Shown: piece by piece, positions 7,384 to 12,378 of the stretch
Layout of the letters: each line of letters opens with the position of its first letter
Numbering within the stretch: position 1 is the first letter of the stretch
NCBI GenBank assembly: GCA_002720125.1
Contig: PBGQ01000027.1
Coordinates: forward strand, 1-12,378
Origin: Rickettsiales bacterium
GTDB lineage: Bacteria; Pseudomonadota; Alphaproteobacteria; TMED109
Length of the DNA: 12,378 nucleotides
Direction: 5' to 3'
The notes under the pieces: model-generated
What the model was told of the DNA's origin: nothing
Database searches by the model: none
Seen by the model: only the letters and a program-made list of their open reading frames with translations
Translations under genes and position numbers: made by a program

Positions 7384-8613
7384 ATGATAAACAAAAAAAA
7401 TAAAATCAAATTTTTTTCTAAAGAGAACAAAATTGGTGGGTTAACCATTAAAACTTTTAAAGTTGGAATAAAATCAAAGTCAAGAGAAGATCTAAGTCTT
7501 ATAATATTTGAAAAATTAGCAAGTATTTCTTCAGTTCTGACGAAATCAAAAACTAGTGCTGCTAATATTGAATGGCTTAAGAGTATTAAAAAGTATGGAA
7601 AGATAAAAGTATTGCTAGCACATTCAGGAAATGCTAATGCCTTTACAGGTAGAGAAGGATATGAAAATATTAAAAAAATTATTAAATTAATAGCAGAAAA
7701 ATATAATTGCAAAAGAAAGGAGATAGTAGTTTCTTCTACAGGTGTTATAGGAGAACAACTGCCAATAAAAAAGATTTTAAATACAATCAGTAAGTCAGAT
7801 AAAAAAGAAAATTTATTTCAGCAAAACTGGAAACTATTTGCAAAGTCAATAATGACAACGGATACTTTTCCAAAAATGTATTCTAAAAACATTATAATAA
7901 ATAAAAAAAAAATTAAAATAATAGGGATAGCCAAAGGTTCAGGAATGATTGCTCCAGACATGGCAACTATGTTAGCTTTTATATTTACTGATGCGGATAT
8001 TCCTTACTCTCTACTCCAAACAATGACTAATAATATTGTAAATAATTCCTTTAATAGCATTACGGTAGACGGAGATATGTCTACGAATGATATGTTTAGT
8101 ATAATCTCGACAAATGAAAAAAAATGTGATGGCTTTAATTTCGATTCCCATGAGTTAAATAAATTAAAAAATAACCTAGAGAGAGTTGCAATTGAACTTT
8201 CTAAAATGATTATTATAGACGGCGAAGGAGCTCGAAAGTTAATAGAGATTAATGTTTATAGAGCAAATAGTAATAAAGATGCTAGATTAGTGGCAATGTC
8301 CATTGCAAACTCTCCCCTTGTTAAAACAGCAATTGCTGGAGAGGATGCTAATTGGGGAAGAATTATAATGGCAATTGGCAAGAGCAAAGCTAAAATTAAA
8401 AAGCAAAATATAAGTCTTAAAATAGGAAATTATAATATCGTTAAAAATGGAGAGGTTATAAACAATTACAATGAAGATAAAATAAACATTTATTTAAGAA
8501 ATACCGAAATTAAACTTTATGTAAATTTAGGGCTCGGAAACTATCAAAGCAGAGTATGGACTTGCGATCTCACTAAAAAATATATTGAGATTAATGCTGA
8601 TTATAGAAGTTGA
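7384..8613 (+). CDS. argJ: Glutamate N-acetyltransferase / ornithine acetyltransferase ArgJ
   Basis: Transfers the acetyl group from N-acetylornithine to glutamate in the cyclic arginine pathway; many members also make N-acetylglutamate from acetyl-CoA. The protein is 409 residues, the usual length. Conserved blocks are intact: HSGNANAFTG at 80-89, SSTGVIGE at 117-124, KGSGMIAPDMATML at 184-197, TVDGDMSTND at 227-236, KTAIAGEDANWGR at 314-326 and the C-terminal CDLTKKYIEINADYRS. In this Ntn-hydrolase-like family the precursor cuts itself at the Ala-Thr bond of ATML (A194/T195), making alpha and beta chains with T195 as nucleophile. The start has no Shine-Dalgarno sequence. Neighbouring secA is a common alphaproteobacterial arrangement, although the parvulin-type prolyl isomerase often found between them is absent. 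The stop is 3 bp from the end of the convergent methyltransferase remnant. Confidence 0.97.
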   Translation: MINKKNKIKFFSKENKIGGLTIKTFKVGIKSKSREDLSLIIFEKLASISSVLTKSKTSAANIEWLKSIKKYGKIKVLLAHSGNANAFTGREGYENIKKIIKLIAEKYNCKRKEIVVSSTGVIGEQLPIKKILNTISKSDKKENLFQQNWKLFAKSIMTTDTFPKMYSKNIIINKKKIKIIGIAKGSGMIAPDMATMLAFIFTDADIPYSLLQTMTNNIVNNSFNSITVDGDMSTNDMFSIISTNEKKCDGFNFDSHELNKLKNNLERVAIELSKMIIIDGEGARKLIEINVYRANSNKDARLVAMSIANSPLVKTAIAGEDANWGRIIMAIGKSKAKIKKQNISLKIGNYNIVKNGEVINNYNEDKINIYLRNTEIKLYVNLGLGNYQSRVWTCDLTKKYIEINADYRS

Positions 8614-8616
8614 TTT

Positions 8617-9381
8617 CTATTTCGACCCAGTAAAAAAGTTGACACTTAGAGTATTTATACAATTTTTTTTAATTATAGCTGTCCTCATTTTTTGACAATA
8701 AGAGAGATAGTTATTTTTGCCTAAAAATAAATTTTCTCTATTCTCTAGTATATTGCTCTCTCCAATATTTCGAATAAAATTCCAAATTTCATTTGCTACT
8801 TGAACTTCAAGTAAAAAATTACTTTTATCTATCACAATATTTTTAAAACCTGCTATCTTTCCTATCTTTCCTAGTGATAATATATCTATAAAAGGAAGAA
8901 AACTTTTTTCACTTATTTTTGGAAATGAATTAAACAAGTTATTTTTAAATTCTTTAAGATTGTCTTCAGCATTTAAAACGCAAATAAACTTACCACCTTT
9001 TTTTAAGAGGTTATGAATTTTATTGAATGTTTTGACAATATCTTCAGCAGAAGAAATTGATAATATGGAAAAACAAAAATCAAATGAATTGTCTTTGAAA
9101 GGTGGATCAATTGAACTTACTACTTTTTTTATGTTTTTAACTTTTATGCTTTTATCAGACAAAGTATGATAATAATTCACCTTGAATTTCCTAGTTTTAA
9201 TCAAATCTTATAGATGATTACTTCTTGCCCATAACTCCAATATATCGTAATTTTTTTTCTTATTAAGGTTTGCTCGATCCAAAATATCAAACGAGAGCTG
9301 TTTTAGAAAGTTGTCAGATTTTATAAAACTCGACCTGGATGCTCTTAAATGATTTAGCCTAATCTTTTTTATTCTAAACAT
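8617..9381 (-). pseudogene. NDUFAF5-like methyltransferase interrupted by an in-frame TAA
   Basis: Read from the ATG at 9381, this frame has 57 codons, a TAA at 9210-9208, and then 196 more open codons to a TAG at 8617. Both parts are in the same frame and together align in my reading with the NDUFAF5-like branch of class I methyltransferases. The N-terminal helix (RLNHLRASRSSF, then DNFLKQLSFDILDR) matches. PFKDNSFDFCFSILSIS, LLKKGGKFICVL, GKIAGFKN and NIGESN match downstream, as does the closing TLSVNFFTGS. SAM motif I is damaged: where relatives have a 'LDLGxRxG' block it reads LELWARSN, so both glycines are lost. The usual 'LHW' and 'GG' positions are also changed. The downstream half could start at a TTG at 9204 but would lack the SAM site. 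The start overlaps the upstream methyltransferase stop by 8 bp (ATGTTTAG). A sequencing error could explain the stop but not all the substitutions. Confidence 0.72.
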
Positions 9382-9889
9382 TTTTGGCCAATATTCTTTG
9401 TTTAACAGAGCCAGAATAGTAACTCTCAACCTTTAATCTTTCGTAACAAATAAGTGAAAGATTTTCTGTAATATCTAGCAATTCTCCTGTTCTCAAAATA
9501 AAATCTTTATTTTTTGGCTTTCCAAATTTTTGATTGCCTTGACTAAACGTTTCGTATATGAAGTAGCCTCCGAGGCATAATGAATTAATTATAAAGGGAA
9601 AAATTTCTCTATTCAAAAAATTAGTAACTAATACTATATCAAATAATTTATTGTAAAGAGGCCAATTTTTTATATTTTCAACATCTCTACAAATTTTCTC
9701 AATATTACTGCCATTGAAACTATCCAAGTAAATTTTTGATATATCAACAGATACTACGTAAAAACCTAAATTAGAAAGAAAAACCGAATGCCTTCCTCTT
9801 CCACATGCTAAATCTAAAACTAGAAAATTTTTTTCGTAATTAATAATACTTAGGCAATAAAGAAGCCAATTAGAAGGTGATTTTATCAT
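9374..9889 (-). CDS. Small class I SAM-dependent methyltransferase, substrate unknown
   Basis: A 171-residue Rossmann-type methyltransferase that appears complete. Motif I is LDLACGRGRHS at 25-35, followed by acidic D49 at the end of the next strand (VVSVDIS at 46-52). FDIVLVTNFLNR at 83-94 corresponds to motif II and its following helix. FGKPKNKDFILRTGELL at 122-138 is a block I recognise from a family of small proteobacterial methyltransferases of unknown substrate, sometimes labelled TehB-like. The C-terminus VKQRILAKN is a normal family ending, so the protein is not truncated. The ATG at 9889 has no Shine-Dalgarno sequence. Its stop overlaps the start of the broken NDUFAF5-like gene by 8 bp, so the pair was probably one operon. 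It diverges from the DUF1178 gene across 69 bp. Substrate and role cannot be stated. Confidence 0.85.
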   Translation of the reverse strand: MIKSPSNWLLYCLSIINYEKNFLVLDLACGRGRHSVFLSNLGFYVVSVDISKIYLDSFNGSNIEKICRDVENIKNWPLYNKLFDIVLVTNFLNREIFPFIINSLCLGGYFIYETFSQGNQKFGKPKNKDFILRTGELLDITENLSLICYERLKVESYYSGSVKQRILAKNV

Positions 9890-9912
9890 ATACTATTGTA
9901 ATTAATATTTTT

Positions 9913-9942
9913 TTAACAATATTTAATTTAATAGCATATAAT
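9913..9942 (+). promoter_or_regulatory. Candidate promoter for the DUF1178-mutase pair
   Basis: TTAACA at 9913-9918 (one mismatch to TTGACA) and a perfect TATAAT at 9937-9942 are separated by 18 bp, close to the sigma-70 optimum. This is the best-formed promoter in the window. It would start transcription near 9949, which falls within the AGGA (9948-9951) that serves as the ribosome binding site, so the leader would be about 10 nt. Base composition makes chance matches likely. Confidence 0.42.
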
Positions 9943-9958
9943 ACTTTAGGAATTAAGA

Positions 9959-10390
9959 ATGATTTTATTTGATCTATGTTGCGAAAATAAACATACCTTT
10001 GAAGCTTGGTTTCCTTCATCAAAAAATTATGAAGAACAATTAAGAAAAAAAATGGTTAAATGCCCTATTTGTGATAATAGTAAAATAAAAAAAGCATTAA
10101 TGGCTCCTAATTTGGGACAAACTAAAAAGAAAGAGGATACCTTTTCTTCTGTAGTAAAAGATAGCAAGAAATATGATTTAGCTAACAAAATAAAGAACAT
10201 AAAAAAATATATTGAAAAAAATACAGAGGATGTTGGAAAAAATTTTGCAGAGGAAGCTAGAAAAATTTATTATGGCGAAAAAGGATCTAGGCCTATTAGA
10301 GGTCAGACCACTACAGAACAGGCTAAAGAATTAGAAGAAGAAGGTGTGCCTTTTTCAAAACTACCTTGGTCTTCAAGAGAAGATGCTTAA
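9959..10390 (+). CDS. DUF1178 family zinc-ribbon protein
   Basis: A 143-residue cytoplasmic protein of unknown function that I recognise as DUF1178. The N-terminus [18 protein letters not shown] contains C8 and H12. [18 protein letters not shown] follows, with C35 and C38. Together C-x3-H and C-x2-C make a plausible zinc ribbon, the family hallmark. A charged, lysine-rich middle (about 55-90) leads to the conserved C-terminal part: [16 protein letters not shown] at 92-107, RPIRGQTT at 111-118, and the acidic [14 protein letters not shown]. Length is as expected. AGGA at 9948-9951, 7 bases before the ATG, is a good Shine-Dalgarno sequence. In many Alphaproteobacteria this gene sits near ubiG; here it is separated by secA and argJ. 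The mutase gene starts 1 bp after its stop, so the two are probably co-transcribed. Confidence 0.92.
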   Translation: MILFDLCCENKHTFEAWFPSSKNYEEQLRKKMVKCPICDNSKIKKALMAPNLGQTKKKEDTFSSVVKDSKKYDLANKIKNIKKYIEKNTEDVGKNFAEEARKIYYGEKGSRPIRGQTTTEQAKELEEEGVPFSKLPWSSREDA

Positions 10391-10391
10391 A

Positions 10392-12378
10392 ATGGATATG
10401 TTTAAAAACAATAGTCTTGAAGACTGGCAAGAGCTAGTATCAAAAGAACTTAAGCATAAAAAAGACCTTTCCTCATTAATTTGGAATACTCCAGAAGGTA
10501 TAAAAATTAAAGCGTTGTATACCCAAGATGATCTAGAAGGATTATCTCATATTGACAATTACCCTGGTTTTCCGCCATATACAAGAGGGACTAAGGCTAC
10601 TATGTATACTGGAAGGCCTTGGACAATTAGGCAATACGCTGGTTTTTCTACAGCTCAAGAGTCAAATAAATTTTATAAAAATTGTTTAAAAGGAGGCCAA
10701 AAGGGTCTTTCTATAGCTTTTGATTTGGCTACTCACAGAGGATATGATAGCGACCATCCGAGAGTAGTAGGAGACGTTGGAAAAGCTGGAGTGGCTATCG
10801 ACTCTGTAGAAGATATGAAAACTTTATTCGATGGAATTCCTTTAGATAAGATGAGTGTTTCTATGACTATGAATGGAGCAGTTCTACCTGTATTGGCTTC
10901 TTATGTAGTTGCAGCAGAAGAACAAGGTGTATTACAGAAAGAACTATCGGGTACAATTCAAAACGATATTCTTAAAGAATTTTTGGTTAGAAATACTTAT
11001 ATATATCCTCCAAAGTCTTCTATAAATATTGTTTCGGATATTATTTCATATACCTCTAAAAATATGCCAAAGTTTAATTCTATATCTATTTCTGGTTATC
11101 ACATGCAAGAAGCTGGGGCTAATCAAGTACAAGAATTAGCTTTTACAATAGCAGACGGACTAGAATATGTTCAAACGGCTGTAGAAAGAGGGTTGGTAGT
11201 AGATAATTTTGCACCTAGGTTATCATTTTTCTTTGCAATCGGAATGAATTTTTTTATGGAAATAGCAAAGCTCAGAGCTGCAAGATACATTTGGGCTCAC
11301 AAGATGAAGGAAATCTTCAATCCTAGTGACCAAAATTCATTAATGTTAAGAACACACTGCCAAACCTCTGGAGTATCATTAACTGAAAAAGATGCTTACA
11401 ACAATATAGTAAGAACTACTATCGAAGGATTAGCTGCAGTCTTAGGAGGAACACAATCTTTGCATACTAATTCATTTGATGAGGCGGTGGCATTACCTAC
11501 AGAAATGTCTTCTAGAATAGCTAGGAACACACAGCTTATAATACAGAATGAAACAGGAATAACAAAAACAATAGACCCTTTAGCAGGGAGTTATTTCATT
11601 GAAAATTTAACAAATTCATTAATAGTCCATGCGGGAAAATTAATAGATGAAATAATCTCTTTAGGCGGAATGACAAAGGCAATTGAAAAAGGCATTCCGA
11701 ATAGACTGATAGAAAAATCAGCACTAATGAAACAATCTAAAATAGATAGTGGAGAGGATGTAATAGTAGGTGTAAATAAATATATAAATGAAAATGAAGA
11801 AGATTTTGATATTCTGGAAATTGATAATACCAAGGTAATTAAAGAACAAAAAAACTCTATAAATAGAATTAAAGCCATGAGAAATGAAGAAAAATGTCAA
11901 TTTTTTTTAAATAAATTAAAGTCAACTGCCTCATCGGGTAAAGGCAATTTACTTAAAGCCTCTATAGAGGCGGTAAGACACAGGGCAACTATAGGAGAAA
12001 TTTCATCTGCTTTGGAACAGATTTTCGGTAGATTCGAGGCAAAATCAAGTTTATCAAAAAATATTTACTCAGAGTCATTTAAAAATAAGGAAAAAATAAA
12101 TAGTCTCAAGGCTAGTATTAGAGAGTTTAGTCTTAAAAGAGGAAAAAAGCCAAAAATGTTGGTAGCAAAATTAGGACAAGATGGACATGATAGAGGAGCT
12201 AAAGTAATTGCATCTTCTTTTGCAGATTTAGGTTTTGAAGTAGAGTTATCAAAACTATTTATTAGTCCTACAGAATTATTAAAAATAGCAAATGATTTAG
12301 AACCAGATGTTATAGGAATCTCTAGCCATGCTGCGGGTCACCTTACACTAGTTAAAGAGTTTATGGAGTTACAAAAAA
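10392..12378 (+). CDS. scpA: Methylmalonyl-CoA mutase, large chain (3' end beyond window)
   Basis: Adenosylcobalamin-dependent isomerase that converts (R)-methylmalonyl-CoA to succinyl-CoA, the last step of propionyl-CoA breakdown. The frame is open from the ATG at 10392 to the right edge, 662 codons, so about 50 of the usual 710-720 residues are missing. Catalytic-barrel landmarks include [14 protein letters not shown] around 75-88 and [15 protein letters not shown] around 234-248. Y82, R200, Y236 and H237 sit exactly seven positions before Y89, R207, Y243 and H244 of the Propionibacterium enzyme, and mark true methylmalonyl specificity rather than isobutyryl-CoA mutase. The B12 domain carries [10 protein letters not shown] with D597 and H599, the lower cobalt ligand. 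There is no internal stop or frameshift. An alternative ATG lies at 10398. AAGAGAAGA at about 10375-10383 may be its ribosome site. scpA, mutA, mcmA and bhbA are all used for this gene. Confidence 0.96.
   Translation, partial: MDMFKNNSLEDWQELVSKELKHKKDLSSLIWNTPEGIKIKALYTQDDLEGLSHIDNYPGFPPYTRGTKATMYTGRPWTIRQYAGFSTAQESNKFYKNCLKGGQKGLSIAFDLATHRGYDSDHPRVVGDVGKAGVAIDSVEDMKTLFDGIPLDKMSVSMTMNGAVLPVLASYVVAAEEQGVLQKELSGTIQNDILKEFLVRNTYIYPPKSSINIVSDIISYTSKNMPKFNSISISGYHMQEAGANQVQELAFTIADGLEYVQTAVERGLVVDNFAPRLSFFFAIGMNFFMEIAKLRAARYIWAHKMKEIFNPSDQNSLMLRTHCQTSGVSLTEKDAYNNIVRTTIEGLAAVLGGTQSLHTNSFDEAVALPTEMSSRIARNTQLIIQNETGITKTIDPLAGSYFIENLTNSLIVHAGKLIDEIISLGGMTKAIEKGIPNRLIEKSALMKQSKIDSGEDVIVGVNKYINENEEDFDILEIDNTKVIKEQKNSINRIKAMRNEEKCQFFLNKLKSTASSGKGNLLKASIEAVRHRATIGEISSALEQIFGRFEAKSSLSKNIYSESFKNKEKINSLKASIREFSLKRGKKPKMLVAKLGQDGHDRGAKVIASSFADLGFEVELSKLFISPTELLKIANDLEPDVIGISSHAAGHLTLVKEFMELQK

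Noticed and set aside
7329..7712. Open frame of 127 codons on the minus strand, hydrophobic product
   Set aside because: Most of it is antisense to the conserved argJ N-terminal region. The hydrophobic composition follows from reading lysine-rich codons backwards.
8603..8620. Inverted repeat ATAGAA / TTCTAT spanning the argJ stop, as a possible two-way terminator
   Set aside because: The stem is only 6 AT-rich base pairs with a 6-base loop, and no T tract follows on either strand; expected by chance in this composition.
9208..9210. Stop-codon recoding (TAA read as an amino acid)
   Set aside because: TAA is used as the real stop in hisS, ispG, ubiG and the DUF1178 gene in this window, so general recoding is excluded. 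No selenocysteine-type signal applies to TAA.
9208..9429. A separate 73-residue gene starting at 9429
   Set aside because: The first 16 codons lie in another frame inside the intact methyltransferase. From the ATG at 9381 onwards the sequence is the N-terminus of the interrupted NDUFAF5-like gene, so it is not an independent gene.
9894..9921. Inverted repeat TATTGT / ACAATA in the spacer before DUF1178, as an operator
   Set aside because: Six AT-rich base pairs separated by 16 bases, with no second copy elsewhere; indistinguishable from background.
11591..11878. Open frame of 95 codons on the minus strand near the right end
   Set aside because: It is antisense to the uninterrupted methylmalonyl-CoA mutase frame, and the mutase protein is clearly conserved there.
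1..12378. CRISPR arrays, insertion sequences, tRNA or rRNA genes, riboswitches, phage or defence genes
   Set aside because: I saw no spaced direct repeats, transposase motifs, cloverleaf-like GC-richer stretches or long leaders; the longest gene-free stretch is 74 bp.

Overview
The window is about 70% A+T and gene-dense. Every recognisable product is a housekeeping protein, and the best matches are to alphaproteobacterial families (my recognition, no search run). Gene order (lysC, a RodZ-like gene, ispG, hisS, prfA; secA back to back with argJ; ubiG and DUF1178 nearby) is also alphaproteobacterial. Low GC, spacers under 80 bp, overlapping genes and few Shine-Dalgarno sequences suggest a streamlined, probably free-living marine lineage (SAR11-, HIMB59- or SAR116-like). 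The exact group cannot be fixed from sequence reading alone. HisRS has the ordinary bacterial motif 2, which argues against the Rhizobiales/Rhodobacterales/Caulobacterales branch.

Layout. 1-4060 (minus): a tightly packed block transcribed lysC > RodZ-like membrane protein > ispG > hisS > prfA, with overlaps of 14, 17 and 8 bp and one 1-bp gap. prfA is cut by the window edge. 4108-4827 (plus): ubiG, divergent from lysC and convergent with secA, sharing 8 bp with it. 4820-7309 (minus): secA, without the usual C-terminal zinc tail. 7384-8613 (plus): argJ, complete. 8617-9889 (minus): two overlapping methyltransferase genes. The first is an intact small class I enzyme. The second is an NDUFAF5-like gene interrupted by an in-frame TAA, with its SAM-binding glycines lost. 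9959-12378 (plus): a DUF1178 zinc-ribbon protein followed 1 bp later by B12-dependent methylmalonyl-CoA mutase, cut by the right edge about 50 codons before its expected end.

Functionally the genes cover translation (hisS, prfA), isoprenoid and quinone synthesis (ispG, ubiG), lysine/threonine/methionine and arginine synthesis (lysC, argJ), protein export (secA) and propionyl-CoA catabolism (mutase). I found no mobile element, CRISPR array, RNA gene, phage gene or defence system, and no convincing previously undescribed system. The points worth a second look are the broken NDUFAF5-like gene, the shortened RodZ-like and SecA proteins, the likely TTG start of ubiG, and the DUF1178-mutase pairing. 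No gene-free stretch exceeds 75 bp.
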